A stretch of DNA of 64,000 nt from Xanthocytophaga flava (GTDB taxonomy: Bacteria > Bacteroidota > Bacteroidia > Cytophagales > 172606-1): NCBI GenBank assembly GCA_030068525.1, contig JASJOS010000009.1:62001-126000 (forward strand), in the 5' to 3' direction. Position 1 is the first letter of the stretch; every line of letters begins with the position of its first letter. Made by a program: the position numbers and the translations under genes. Below the pieces are notes generated by a model. It was not told the DNA's origin. It worked only from the letters and a program-made list of their open reading frames with translations, and did no database searches. This document shows positions 45,368 through 54,996 of this stretch, piece by piece.

Positions 45368-47764
45368 CTATTGTTTGTCTTTAGGCTTGGTCCCCATTTG
45401 CAATAATAAAGTTCCTCCATTTGTCACCGACGAAAATGGGATAAAAGGTGTTGCAAGCTTCTTTCCATTCAAAGAAAACGACTGTATGTAAAAATTCTCT
45501 TTATTATTGTTTCGAGCCTCTATCACAAACTGTTTTCCTTTATAGTATTTGTTGTTAAGCTTAATTACAATACGATCAAAAAGCGGACTTCCTATGCCAA
45601 AACTAGGTGTTGTTTCTGTGAGGCCCTTTACATCAAATAGTCCCATACTGGCCATTACATACCAGGCTCCCAGTTGTCCCTGATCCTCATCTTGCCCGTA
45701 ACCATATCCGTGTACAGGCTCAGTTCCATAAAATTCATTGCAGATAGCCCGTACCCATTTCTGAGTCAGAGAAGGTTTTTCTGAATAATTGAATAACCAG
45801 GAAATATGCAGATTGGGCTGATTGCCATGATTGTATAAGCCTTCCAGACCGGCAAAGGCATCTATGGTCTTTCCTCCACCAAAAACAGCTTTCTGAGAAA
45901 CAGTAAAAATGCTGTCGAGGCGTGCATTGAATCGTTCCTTCCCAACTTTTGCAACCAGACTTTCGGGTTCATGAGGTACATAAAATGTATATTGCCAGGC
46001 ATTACCTTCCTGAAATCCCCGCCATACCTGTGTTGGTTTGAAGTTGTCAATAAATTTTCCGTTGGCATATTTGGGGCGCATAAACTGTATCTGGGGATCA
46101 TAAATTTTCTCCCAGGCTTTAGACAAGGGCATTAACTTGGCATAATCGTTTTCCTTTCCCAACAGCTTTGCCCATTGAGCAACAGCAAATGAACTGAAGG
46201 CATATTCAAGTGTGTGAGAGCCTGAGAAGCGCCAGGCTTCATCTGGGGCCGCCATTGTATCCAGGTGATTCACAAAGCCATATGTCACAAAGCGTTCTAC
46301 ATCCAGTTTGCCTGCACCTCTCGGACGATTGTTCCCATCTATCTCATTTTTTAAAGAAGCTTCATAAGCCATATTTACATCAAAATCCCGGATTCCACAC
46401 ATATACGCACTTGCTAATGTCAGACTGACAAAGTTAGTACCTACCCCCGACACATATCTGCTGTTGGCAATACCATCACCCAGCCATCCGGCATCTTTAT
46501 AGACAAGCAACTGACTTTTGACAAACTCTGAATAATATTCGGGATAGGCCAATGCCCAAAGCTGAGTCAGGTTCCAGAATGCGCCCCAGATCGCATCCGT
46601 ATTGTAATGATGATAGAGTGGGCGTTTGTTTTTATCGAGAGCAATCTGGCCTATGGTGCCATCATTTTTTGGATAGGCTCCATTGACATCACTAGCCAGT
46701 CCCCGACCCAGCAATGCATGATAGAGGCCAGTATAAAATTTTACTTTGTCTTGTTTGTTAGGTGTTTCTACCTGAATGCGGCCCAGGTAGGCATTCCATT
46801 TGGCAAGAGCCTGAGTTTTCGCCTGATCAAAGGTAAGGGTAGGGGCTTCAGTCTGAAGATTCAGCCGTGCATTTTCAATAGAAGTATAAGAAAGCCCTGC
46901 TTTGATTGTAATAGATTCATTGGCCTTAGTCGAAAAGGTTAGATATAAACCGGAACCCTCACCCATAATGTCTGTCTTGCCTGCTTGCTGCTCATTACCT
47001 TTAAACACACCAACAGCCTCTGGCTTTTTATCAACAACCGCTGAAAAATACATACTTACTTCTGCTCCGGGCTGATATTTTTGAACATATTCTGGCAGTG
47101 TAGTAACAAACCCTTCAATTCGTCCATCGGGAGTAATATATACCTTAGCATCTTTTACACGTCCGCTTTCTCCCTGGCGATTGCCAATATCAAATAAAAT
47201 ATGTGACTCATGTCCTTCTGAAAATGTATACCGATGAAAAGCTACCCGCTCAGTAGATGTCAATTCAGCTTTTATACCATATTCTTTCAATACTACCGAA
47301 TAGTAGCCAGCCGTTGCGTGTTCATCTTTCCGGTCAAAAGCAGAACGATAGCCTTCCAGTGTATTTTCCAGCTTTCCTGGAATAGTTTGTAGCTTACCTG
47401 TTATAGGAGCAAAGACAATTCCGCCAATCTGAAACTCGTGAAAATTGGCAAAGCCTTCAATGGACTCATGTCTAAAATCATATCCTACTGCTTCCCATCC
47501 TGAATTATTACCATAATGTCCGTTGGTTGAAGGAGCGGGCTTAGCCATTCCAAAAGGAATAGCTCCAGGGGTAAAATGAAACCAGCGACAATGTGCCGTC
47601 CCAATATGTGGATCAACAAACGAAGAGAAATCGGTTTGATTTGTTTGGGCTAAGGCACAATTGGAAAAGATTGCTACCGGAATAAGTGTTGTTACCAAAA
47701 ATAGTGCAATTTGTTGAATGGTTGGTCTTCGGCAGACCGATGAAATAAGATAGGTGTAGGACAT
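45368..47764 (-). CDS. Glycoside hydrolase family 92 alpha-mannosidase, second copy
   Basis: This 798-residue enzyme has an N-terminal hydrophobic signal (about 15-40), the GH92 N-domain ('FVDPHIGTAHCRWFHFTPGAIPFGMAKPAP') and the catalytic segments EGNAWQYTFYVPHEP, NHGNQPNLHISWLFNY and GQDEDQGQLGAWYV. It is only distantly similar to the GH92 at 15289, and lies 28 kb from the mannan locus with no SusCD beside it. It may act on different alpha-mannosides, for instance glycoprotein N-glycans. It is transcribed alone. Confidence 0.94.
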   Translation of the reverse strand: MSYTYLISSVCRRPTIQQIALFLVTTLIPVAIFSNCALAQTNQTDFSSFVDPHIGTAHCRWFHFTPGAIPFGMAKPAPSTNGHYGNNSGWEAVGYDFRHESIEGFANFHEFQIGGIVFAPITGKLQTIPGKLENTLEGYRSAFDRKDEHATAGYYSVVLKEYGIKAELTSTERVAFHRYTFSEGHESHILFDIGNRQGESGRVKDAKVYITPDGRIEGFVTTLPEYVQKYQPGAEVSMYFSAVVDKKPEAVGVFKGNEQQAGKTDIMGEGSGLYLTFSTKANESITIKAGLSYTSIENARLNLQTEAPTLTFDQAKTQALAKWNAYLGRIQVETPNKQDKVKFYTGLYHALLGRGLASDVNGAYPKNDGTIGQIALDKNKRPLYHHYNTDAIWGAFWNLTQLWALAYPEYYSEFVKSQLLVYKDAGWLGDGIANSRYVSGVGTNFVSLTLASAYMCGIRDFDVNMAYEASLKNEIDGNNRPRGAGKLDVERFVTYGFVNHLDTMAAPDEAWRFSGSHTLEYAFSSFAVAQWAKLLGKENDYAKLMPLSKAWEKIYDPQIQFMRPKYANGKFIDNFKPTQVWRGFQEGNAWQYTFYVPHEPESLVAKVGKERFNARLDSIFTVSQKAVFGGGKTIDAFAGLEGLYNHGNQPNLHISWLFNYSEKPSLTQKWVRAICNEFYGTEPVHGYGYGQDEDQGQLGAWYVMASMGLFDVKGLTETTPSFGIGSPLFDRIVIKLNNKYYKGKQFVIEARNNNKENFYIQSFSLNGKKLATPFIPFSSVTNGGTLLLQMGTKPKDKQ

Positions 47765-48181
47765 GAGTTACTTAACTTTACTTAGCTGTTATGAATAGTT
47801 CTGTTCTAAGTACCCATCACATTGGGTACTTGGAAGTTTTATAAGATTCTTTCCTATGATTAGTTTATTGATGTAGTTGTGGAGCAAGATAGTAAAATTC
47901 CGTGTTGTTGTTGAAGTAATCTGCGAACTGAGTTGGAATAATTTTACACATTTTTGTGTAATGGTTGTAGGAGATGGTTTTTACAGCTTTAGAAATGTAG
48001 GCTAAGCACAACAAGTATTTTGAGCTTACTCTTTCTGTGCTGATGTAGTGAGTTTATCAGTTGCGTTGTAGATTATATCAGTATATTCTTCCTAAAAGAA
48101 TAAAGCCTAACGAGAACTACACTCGTTAGGCTTTATCAATTGAAGTAAAAATGGCTTTCCTATTGTACTAATACCTGCATT
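47765..48181. other. Intergenic region upstream of second GH92
   Basis: This 417-bp stretch lies between the SDR stop and the GH92 start, both on the minus strand. It holds the SDR terminator (48101-48135) and must carry the GH92 promoter. I see no gene in it. Confidence 0.6.
48101..48135 (-). terminator. Intrinsic terminator of the SDR gene
   Basis: A perfect 14-bp stem (48101-48114 with 48122-48135) and 7-nt loop lies about 45 bp after the SDR stop. The stem starts and ends in A/T runs. Confidence 0.85.
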
Positions 48182-48919
48182 TTACCATGCACTGATTCCA
48201 GTTTCAGGTGAATTATCATCACTGAAAAATTGACCAGTAGGACCATCCGGACCAAACGTGGCAGCTTTTACTACTCTGGCAGCCGCATCGGGTATCGTGC
48301 CGGGACCGGAATGATGATTAAAATCGGTCGCAGTATACCCTGGGTCAACAGCATTTATTTTAAATGCAGTATCACGTAGATCATAAGCCAATACGGTAGT
48401 ATAGGCATTAAGAGCAGCTTTAGATGGAAAATAACCGGCTAGTTTAACCTGGTAGTATTTCCATGCCGGATCATTCTGTAAGGTGATTGATCCAAGACCT
48501 GAGGTAACGTTTACAATTCTTGGTTCAGAAGATAGCTTTAGCATATCAATAAATGCCTGGGTAACTGCTATAACTCCAAAGAAGTTGGTTTCAAAAACCT
48601 GTCTGATGAGATTGATATCTGTTTCCAGTGCAGGTTGTGGCAAGATACCACTGACACCTGCATTGTTAACCAGCACATCCAGCACTTTTGTTTTTTGACC
48701 AAGTGTCTGGCGTGCTGCCTGTATAGATTCCAGACTATCTACATCAATCTGGATAGGCTCTACCTGAGTTAAACCTTCTGATTGTAACTGACTCACTGCT
48801 TGTTGACCTTTTTGCAGATCTCTGCAACCCAGATATACATAATACCCTTGTTGTAATAGCTGTCTGGCTGTTTCAAAGCCAATGCTTTTGTTGGCTCCTG
48901 TGATGAGTACTGTTTTCAT
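48182..48919 (-). CDS. Short-chain dehydrogenase/reductase (SDR)
   Basis: This 245-residue NAD(P)-dependent oxidoreductase has the Rossmann motif TGANKSIG (7-14), NNAG (85-88), catalytic Ser140 and Tyr163-x-x-x-Lys167. The Arg at 33 suggests NADPH preference. It resembles carbonyl-reductase-like SDRs that remove reactive carbonyls. It lies 74 bp downstream of an AraC-type gene on the same strand and is probably controlled by it. Confidence 0.93.
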   Translation of the reverse strand: MKTVLITGANKSIGFETARQLLQQGYYVYLGCRDLQKGQQAVSQLQSEGLTQVEPIQIDVDSLESIQAARQTLGQKTKVLDVLVNNAGVSGILPQPALETDINLIRQVFETNFFGVIAVTQAFIDMLKLSSEPRIVNVTSGLGSITLQNDPAWKYYQVKLAGYFPSKAALNAYTTVLAYDLRDTAFKINAVDPGYTATDFNHHSGPGTIPDAAARVVKAATFGPDGPTGQFFSDDNSPETGISAW

Positions 48920-48946
48920 ATGTTTGTCTTAATTTGAATAACAGTA

Positions 48947-48954
48947 CAAAAATA
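48947..48954 (-). promoter_or_regulatory. Candidate -7 box for the SDR gene
   Basis: On the minus strand the sequence reads TATTTTTG, matching TAnnTTTG, 28 bp before the SDR start. No clear TTTG lies at the proper -33 distance, so the call is weak. If real, the SDR has its own promoter apart from the AraC gene. Confidence 0.35.
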
Positions 48955-48993
48955 CAGTGTGTAACGTGCCTGGAAGTGACACATCCAACGGTA

Positions 48994-49884
48994 TTACTGG
49001 TACATTTTACGGGTAGTGTCCCGATAGTCAGCGGGAGTAACACCTGTTTCGCGTTTGAAGAATCGATTAAAGTAAGAAGCATCTGAAAAACCCAGATCAA
49101 AGGCAATTTCCTTTAAGGAATCATTGGTATGAAAGAGCAGCCTTCTGGCTTCCAGTATCAGCCTATCATGGATATGTTTAATTGCAGGCCTTCCACTTTG
49201 CATTTTTACCATCTCACTTAAATGTCCCGCTGATAGATTGAGTAGGGATGCATAGTCACTTACCTCATGTAGTTCGCGGAAAGACTCATTGACTTTTGCC
49301 TGAAAGCTTTGTAAAACAGGCTTGTTCGCTGTATTATCTTCATCCGTAAATTGCTCTGTATACAGGCGACTCAGATACGTAAGCAATACTGTCAGGTAAG
49401 CAGCCAGCATGCGTTGCTGCCATTCACTGGGATGTAGGTATTCACTGGTGATCTTTGCCAAGATGTCTTCTACAAAAGCAGTATCTGTCTCAGTAAGTAA
49501 CAGTTCATGACCGTTTCGGGGATTTTGGATCAATGGGAGATTACTTAAGGATGCATTTTCCTGAAACGATAAAAACTCAGTGGTAAAGGCAATGCCAGTA
49601 CTCCATAAATGATCAATGCTATCTTTTACAATGACCTGGTGGGGTACAGTAAAGTAAAAAGCGTTGTGTTTAAGTACATAGGGTGTCATATCTATCCATT
49701 GGCGACCACCTGCTTTTCGAATAAAAACGAACAGATAATAGTCCTTGCGATGAGGTATCAGAAGTTCTGATTGATCAGGTAAAGTACCCTCAAAGTGATA
49801 CATCCTAAAATGTTTGTTGGCCGTTACGTCGTCTGGCTGTAAAGAATAAATGGGGACTTGCTGAATATCATTACCTAAATACAT
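48994..49884 (-). CDS. AraC-family transcriptional regulator
   Basis: This 296-residue protein has an N-terminal cupin-like part (about 20-130) and a C-terminal AraC HTH pair (about 200-292) with 'LLNLSAGHLSEMVKMQSGRPAIKHIHDRLILEARRLL' and 'LKEIAFDLGFSDASYFNRFFKRETGVTPADYR'. It sits 74 bp before an SDR gene on the same strand, its likely target. Effector unknown. Confidence 0.93.
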   Translation of the reverse strand: MYLGNDIQQVPIYSLQPDDVTANKHFRMYHFEGTLPDQSELLIPHRKDYYLFVFIRKAGGRQWIDMTPYVLKHNAFYFTVPHQVIVKDSIDHLWSTGIAFTTEFLSFQENASLSNLPLIQNPRNGHELLLTETDTAFVEDILAKITSEYLHPSEWQQRMLAAYLTVLLTYLSRLYTEQFTDEDNTANKPVLQSFQAKVNESFRELHEVSDYASLLNLSAGHLSEMVKMQSGRPAIKHIHDRLILEARRLLFHTNDSLKEIAFDLGFSDASYFNRFFKRETGVTPADYRDTTRKMYQ

Positions 49885-49966
49885 GGCTTGAATCTATTAT
49901 TTTGTATCATTATGCAATTTGCTGTATAATTCAGGAAAAGTAAATACTTTTATTTAGTAGAACCAC

Positions 49967-50968
49967 ATGTCGCTTAATCAGGAAGAACAGGAAAATGTAT
50001 ATCGGCTTTTATACTCAGGCCAGTTGGAAAGTATTCGGTTGGGATTAAAGCTGGCAAAAACATTGCAGATAGATATTCAACCATTTCAAGCAGTTATCGA
50101 AAAACTCTATAAACGGGTCTACCCGAATAAAGATGCTTCCAAGGTACCTCTAATTCAGCAGGTAATTAACCTTTATCAAAAGCAGTATTTGTCGATGCAT
50201 GAGCCGTATGATCCAGATATCCTTAGACAAATTATGCATCTAACCCCATTAACTGATTTAGGTTTGTATTGGAAAGACTTACCAGAAGTGCCTTCAGAGA
50301 TAGGAAATTTGACTCAACTTACCCGTTTAAGAATAAGCGAGAGCCAAGTAACATATATTCCTTCTCAGATTGGTCGACTGAAAAAACTGGAATCGTTGAT
50401 TTTGTCTGATAATGAGTCATTGACACGTCTTCCGGATGAGATAGGTAATCTGATCCAACTAACAGAACTGGAACTGTGGAATAATAATCTGATCACATTA
50501 CCTGAGCAGCTAGGCAATCTAAAGTTAGTAACTACATTGAATTTAGCAGACAATCAAATTGAGCAGTTCCCTATTGGGATTACTAATATGTTAGGCTTGG
50601 AAATTTTAGTCCTTTTAAACAACAAACTTGGTGATCTACCTTCTGGAATTGGCAATCTGACTAACATAAATTATCTTTATCTGAGTAATAACTATTTGAA
50701 TACCTTACCTGCTGAAATCGGGAAGATGAAGAGTATGGTTGAGTTAGAGATAGGAAGTAATAATCTTGTTTCCATCCCCGCAGAAATAGGAAACCTGACT
50801 CAATTGGTATACTTAGATGTTACTCATAATAATCTCACCAGTCTGCCTTGTGAGATCCGTAATTTGACAAATCTGAAGAGCCTGGGTCTGAGAGGTAATC
50901 CAATGAATGAACAGACCATAGAAGAAATACGATCTTGGTTACCAGAGTGTGATACTTATTTTGAGTAG
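49967..50968 (+). CDS. Leucine-rich repeat protein 2
   Basis: This 333-residue protein has the same N-terminal helical segment as the LRR protein at 31301 ('QENVYRLLYSGQLESIRLGLKLAKTLQI'), a linker of about 50 residues, then about 10 leucine-rich repeats of 23 residues from about residue 95 to the C-terminus. No signal peptide is present, so it is likely cytoplasmic. It starts divergently from the AraC gene (82-bp gap). The ligand is unknown. Confidence 0.92.
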   Translation: MSLNQEEQENVYRLLYSGQLESIRLGLKLAKTLQIDIQPFQAVIEKLYKRVYPNKDASKVPLIQQVINLYQKQYLSMHEPYDPDILRQIMHLTPLTDLGLYWKDLPEVPSEIGNLTQLTRLRISESQVTYIPSQIGRLKKLESLILSDNESLTRLPDEIGNLIQLTELELWNNNLITLPEQLGNLKLVTTLNLADNQIEQFPIGITNMLGLEILVLLNNKLGDLPSGIGNLTNINYLYLSNNYLNTLPAEIGKMKSMVELEIGSNNLVSIPAEIGNLTQLVYLDVTHNNLTSLPCEIRNLTNLKSLGLRGNPMNEQTIEEIRSWLPECDTYFE

Positions 50969-51016
50969 TAGCAAAGCTTGTTAAGTTGACCGATTTGCTG
51001 TTAGCTTTAGTATAAA

Positions 51017-51046
51017 CACTGGCTTGGGCAGATGCTCGAGCCAGTG
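51017..51046. terminator. Terminator-like hairpin between LRR and aldo/keto reductase genes
   Basis: An 8-bp stem (51017-51024, CACTGGCT, with 51039-51046, AGCCAGTG) has a 14-nt loop and an A/T-rich flank. It lies between convergent genes about 50 bp after the LRR stop. Confidence 0.55.
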
Positions 51047-51076
51047 CTTAAAAAAGTTGGATTTTACTTACTCCAA

Positions 51077-52066
51077 TCATTTATTTAAATCCTGCATAAA
51101 TCTTTCAGGATAACGATTGCCAGAGACGATTCCTGCTGGCATAATAGCTTCAATGGTCTGTAAGTCCTCTGTGGTAAGCTGCACATTTTCAGCTGCACTA
51201 TTTTCTTCCAGGTATTTGATGCGTTTGGTGCCTGGGATAGTAATGATATCATCCCCTTGAGCAAGCACCCAGGCAATAGCTAACTGAGAAGGAGTACAGC
51301 CTTTTTCTGCTGCCAGCGTTTTGATCTTTTCTACCAGTTCCAGGTTTTTATAAAAGTTCTCTCCCTGAAAGCGTGGCATATGGACACGATTGTCTTTCAG
51401 ATCCTCGGGTGTTTTGAATTCACCAGTTAAAAATCCGCGACTCAGAGGTGAATAGGCAACCAGACCTATCCCTAGTTCGCGAATTGTTGGAAGTACTTCC
51501 GCTTCAATCTCGCGGCTCCAGAGAGAATATTCAATCTGGAGAGACGTAATCGGATAAACACTTGCCGCTTTCCGAATGCTTTCAGCAGAAGCTTCAGACA
51601 AACCAATATATCGAATAATACCTTTTTGCACAAGATCCGCTAGTGCACCCATCGTGTCCTCAATAGGAATAGTGGGATCTACTCGTGCAGGTGTATACAG
51701 ATCAATGTAATCAGTTTTGAGACGCTGAAGACTAAACATCACCGCATTGCGGATGTAGTCAGGATGGGTATTTACTGGACCACGACCCATTGATTTGTTA
51801 GGACCAGGAGCAACCATTTGACCCGTTTTTACAGAAAGAAAAGCTTTGTCCCGTTTACCTTTTATTGCCTGAGAGATAAGTTCTTCGTTATGTCCCATCA
51901 GGTAATAATCTGCAGTGTCCAAAAAGTTATGTCCGAGTTCCAGGGCTCTTTCGATGGTAGCGATAGATTCTTTGTCATCACTTTGTCCGTAGGCACCAGA
52001 CATTCCCATGCAACCTAAACCTATTGCGGATACAACAGGGCCATTTTTTCCTAGTTTTCTGTTCAT
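51077..52066 (-). CDS. Aldo/keto reductase
   Basis: This 329-residue TIM-barrel NADPH-dependent reductase has the catalytic tetrad Asp50, Tyr55 (DTADYY), Lys80 and a His in the [12 protein letters not shown] region or nearby. The '[13 protein letters not shown]' start is typical of the YakC/AKR13-like group. It reduces aldehydes or ketones. The AraC-family gene 66 bp upstream on the same strand is its likely regulator. Confidence 0.93.
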   Translation of the reverse strand: MNRKLGKNGPVVSAIGLGCMGMSGAYGQSDDKESIATIERALELGHNFLDTADYYLMGHNEELISQAIKGKRDKAFLSVKTGQMVAPGPNKSMGRGPVNTHPDYIRNAVMFSLQRLKTDYIDLYTPARVDPTIPIEDTMGALADLVQKGIIRYIGLSEASAESIRKAASVYPITSLQIEYSLWSREIEAEVLPTIRELGIGLVAYSPLSRGFLTGEFKTPEDLKDNRVHMPRFQGENFYKNLELVEKIKTLAAEKGCTPSQLAIAWVLAQGDDIITIPGTKRIKYLEENSAAENVQLTTEDLQTIEAIMPAGIVSGNRYPERFMQDLNK

Positions 52067-52132
52067 GATTTACGTTTTTAGTAATAGAACAAAGATCAGG
52101 AGAACAGTACAAAAGGAGCCGGACAAAACGTA

Positions 52133-52993
52133 TTAGTACCCTGACAAATCCTGAACAAAGATATTGATGGTTTTACCGGTTACCTTTTTAAACAGACGGG
52201 AGAAGTATTCCGGATCATTGAAACCCAGATCATAGGCCAGTTCTTTGATAGAATGACTTTCTGAATAATACAGACGGCGTTTGGCTTCCAGTATGAGACG
52301 ATTGGTGATAAATTCTTTGGGAGAAAGTCCGGAATAGTGTTTAACAATAGTATATAAGCTGTTGGTATTAAGCGTCAGTTCCTCTGCAATATTCTGTATT
52401 GGGGTATGGTCAGTGAGATTGTTTTCTACATAGAGTTTAAAAGAGATGTATTTGGATAGCTTTTCATCTACAGGACGTTTGTCTGTCGCAAAATAGGCAG
52501 TGTTGATCTCTGTTAACAGGCTATTGAGATGTGCAAGAATGAGTTCCGGATCTGTATCCATTTCGCGGAGTAATTCTTGTAATATTCCGAAGATAGATTT
52601 TAGTCTCGTCGCTGCTGATGGGGTAAATAAGATCTTTTGGTTATTGAGTGGATTGATCAGAAAAGGATAGTGTTTGGGTAACAGTGAAAGGCAACTTTCA
52701 TCAAACCCGAGTTTGAAATAGTCGGTACCTTTTTGGCCAGATGGTAACTGGTGAATCTGGTGGGGAAGAATGAATAGAAGCTGGTTGTTTTTTATTTCAA
52801 ATTGTTGGAGGTCAACGCCGTGCTCAGTAAAACCTTCAATCATAAAGAAGAAAAAATAATGATTTTTGCGATGAGTAAGACCGTACTGGTTGGCAATTTC
52901 CGGAGAGAGATGTCCGAATGTGGGAGAGATGAGAAGGATAGGAAGCCGGTGATTTTGTTTATAAAGAGTAAGAAGTGGTCCGATGTCCTGCAT
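52133..52993 (-). CDS. AraC-family transcriptional regulator
   Basis: This 286-residue protein has an N-terminal beta-rich ligand domain (about 15-130) and a C-terminal AraC HTH pair (about 190-283), including 'IKELAYDLGFNDPEYFSRLFKKVTGKT'. It probably activates the aldo/keto reductase gene 66 bp downstream. It is similar in layout to the AraC at 48994 but clearly diverged. Confidence 0.93.
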   Translation of the reverse strand: MQDIGPLLTLYKQNHRLPILLISPTFGHLSPEIANQYGLTHRKNHYFFFFMIEGFTEHGVDLQQFEIKNNQLLFILPHQIHQLPSGQKGTDYFKLGFDESCLSLLPKHYPFLINPLNNQKILFTPSAATRLKSIFGILQELLREMDTDPELILAHLNSLLTEINTAYFATDKRPVDEKLSKYISFKLYVENNLTDHTPIQNIAEELTLNTNSLYTIVKHYSGLSPKEFITNRLILEAKRRLYYSESHSIKELAYDLGFNDPEYFSRLFKKVTGKTINIFVQDLSGY

Positions 52994-53140
52994 AGTCTTT
53001 TAGTTGATATTGATTACACGCCAAACAACTTTTTGTAATCTTCTGTTCAACGTATATTGGACTAAGCAATTTTGTTCGGCTAGCCCGCTTCGTATTATTG
53101 TACTGACTATTTTTCGGTTCTCCTTGAAAAATCAGCATAC

Positions 53141-53604
53141 ATGAAATTACTTGCTGCTAACTTCTTCTTAAATTTTATAATGTTACCTGTAAGTAAAAAC
53201 CTAGCATATATTATTTCTATTCATTTGGTTTTATATCTGCTAATGATACCTGCAATGTCACAAACTACTAAAGTGCGTGGAACTATTATTGTGTTAAAGG
53301 TAGGTGAGTATTGCTATGATTAGTATGATGTTTCAGAGAAAGATAGTTATGCAAGCTATCTTGAGGAGCAAGGATATCAGGGAGGAGGAGCTAGTTGGGA
53401 AGGAATCATTTATGGCTTGCTAAAGCTTAGGAATCCAGCCATACTGAAAGGAATCACATTTGATGCAGACGGAGCCTCAGGGTATTATCTAACAGGAGAG
53501 AGTATCTGATTACTATACAGCAATTAGTTGCTGAGGTGAAAAAGGATAACGCACTTTTAAATAGGGCTATTCGTCTGGCAACAGCAGATGATAGAATGGA
53601 ATGA
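53141..53604 (+). pseudogene. Decayed Imm51-like immunity protein gene
   Basis: The reading starts with a hydrophobic N-terminus (53141), hits TAG at 53321-53323 after 'VGEYCYD', and continues in the same frame as 'YDVSEKDSYASYLEEQGYQ', 'GGGASWEGIIYGLLKLRNP' and 'GITFDADGASGYYLTGES'. After a frameshift near 53505 it finishes as 'EYLITIQQLVAEVKKDN...' to TGA at 53602-53604. The 'GGGASWEGI' and 'ITFDADGAS' segments resemble the Imm51 family of polymorphic-toxin immunity proteins. One stop and one frameshift make it broken. No toxin gene is adjacent. Family identification is tentative. Confidence 0.6.
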
Positions 53605-53742
53605 TACCCAATCGAATGTACAAATATTTATCTCAAAGATTGATACTTGCTCTTTCTGTTGGATGCTGATAATTCAGAAGAAAATAAACTAAACAAAGTC
53701 AATCTTTTGAAAGATCGACTTTGTTTAGTTGACGCATCCACT
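53605..53742. other. Spacer after the Imm51-like remnant
   Basis: This 138-bp non-coding gap contains the terminator of the ZU5 lipoprotein gene and nothing else recognisable. Confidence 0.6.
53689..53728 (-). terminator. Terminator of the ZU5 lipoprotein gene
   Basis: An 18-bp stem (53689-53706 with 53711-53728, one mismatch) and 4-nt loop lies 15 bp after the minus-strand stop, with a T-rich tail on that strand. Confidence 0.85.
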
Positions 53743-54996
53743 CTATCTGGGTTGGGTCTTTTTTAAAAAAAATACACCCCGAATGTTAGTAGTTCCTATT
53801 TCAATATGCCCCGGATCTGTACGCAATAAACCCGCTGGTTCCAGAGTAAATGTACCCGATATAGAAGCCATTTTGCTATTATCTACTTTCAGCGAACCCC
53901 CACTTACAGAAAGATCCATTCCATACAAGTGCTGATACAGCATAAAAGGTCCTTTGTGGTAGTTAAAGTTTACATTCAGATCTCTTGTCCAGTGATAAGT
54001 TCCTGAACTTGATCCTTTCCAACCTATTACGACTGTTTCGTCTCCACTTTTAGCTTCAATGAAATTTTGCGTAGAATTAAGGTTTACACCTCCAGGATAG
54101 GTTATCCAGCTTCCATTACCAATCTGAATAGATACACCTTCAGGTGCTACAAAAATCTGAGAAACTAAACGCAAATCCCGAAACACTTCGCCATTGATGG
54201 TAACTGAGAAATCCAGAAATACTATAATGGTTGCTGGGTTTTGGTTGGGAATCTGTGCTGGTGCAAAATAGGTTCCCTTTACGTGCTGGTGTGCCAGCGT
54301 TCCTTCTCCCTGAAGGGTCCAGTTCTTAATGTATTTTGAGTCAGTTAGGTCTTCTATATCAAGAATGCCAATCCCATTGGGATTTGAAGCGGGTTGTAGT
54401 TTTACCATCCGTATAGTAAGATTGGTTTTTTGGCCAGGACTTAAGAATGCATTATCTTCTATTAGTTGCATTGACTCAAACAATGCCCAATCACTAAAAT
54501 GTGTGGTTTGTACGGAAACTGTTTTTGTCGGGCCAGACCAATTGTGGTTCTCTATAGCATTCCAGGACTGAGTGTTGGTTTGATAGGCAACTTTCAGTAG
54601 TTCGGGAGTAGTGCCTGAAAGATTTTCTTCAGTGTAGTGGAATGTAATAGTAGCAGGTTGAGCGAAGGTAAGGCCATGCGGAAGAAGCCGATACGCCAAT
54701 CCTGTTCCGGCAGGACATTCATTGGATACAGGCTGTACAGAGATCGATTCATTTTTAGACAAGGCTCCTGCAGGTATAACTACTTGAAGACGGCCATCAC
54801 CAGAGGTGATGGTTCCTCCTTGTGTGCCTATGGATACAGTAACCATCTCTCCCTGGATCGTACCTATAGGTGTGACTATACCTATAGTGGTTGTATCAGG
54901 AGTGGTGCCAGGGTTTAGCCGATCAGGGTCTCTTTTACAGGAGAAGATAAAAATAATAACTGTGAGAGCAAATACACTTAGGAATAGGTTTTTCAT
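53743..54996 (-). CDS. ZU5-domain lipoprotein
   Basis: This 417-residue lipoprotein has lipid Cys20. A ZU5-like domain at about 50-165 is recognisable by 'GGTITSGDGRLQVVIPAGAL' and 'GLTFAQPATITFHY'. The C-terminal 250 residues are beta-rich and unassigned. ZU5 folds mediate protein-protein contact in animals; in Bacteroidota lipoproteins their role is unknown, probably surface-exposed. The gene is alone with a strong terminator. Confidence 0.82.
   Translation of the reverse strand: MKNLFLSVFALTVIIFIFSCKRDPDRLNPGTTPDTTTIGIVTPIGTIQGEMVTVSIGTQGGTITSGDGRLQVVIPAGALSKNESISVQPVSNECPAGTGLAYRLLPHGLTFAQPATITFHYTEENLSGTTPELLKVAYQTNTQSWNAIENHNWSGPTKTVSVQTTHFSDWALFESMQLIEDNAFLSPGQKTNLTIRMVKLQPASNPNGIGILDIEDLTDSKYIKNWTLQGEGTLAHQHVKGTYFAPAQIPNQNPATIIVFLDFSVTINGEVFRDLRLVSQIFVAPEGVSIQIGNGSWITYPGGVNLNSTQNFIEAKSGDETVVIGWKGSSSGTYHWTRDLNVNFNYHKGPFMLYQHLYGMDLSVSGGSLKVDNSKMASISGTFTLEPAGLLRTDPGHIEIGTTNIRGVFFLKKTQPR

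Noticed and set aside
44938-45384. Plus-strand ORF of 148 codons and minus-strand ORF of 85 codons over the GC-richer block
   Set aside because: Both are basic, low-complexity readings of the probable dispersed repeat, and the plus-strand one starts next to a terminator hairpin and runs into the GH92 3' end.
48873-49106. Minus-strand ORF of 77 codons between AraC and SDR
   Set aside because: It overlaps both genes in another frame and has no start signal or domain.
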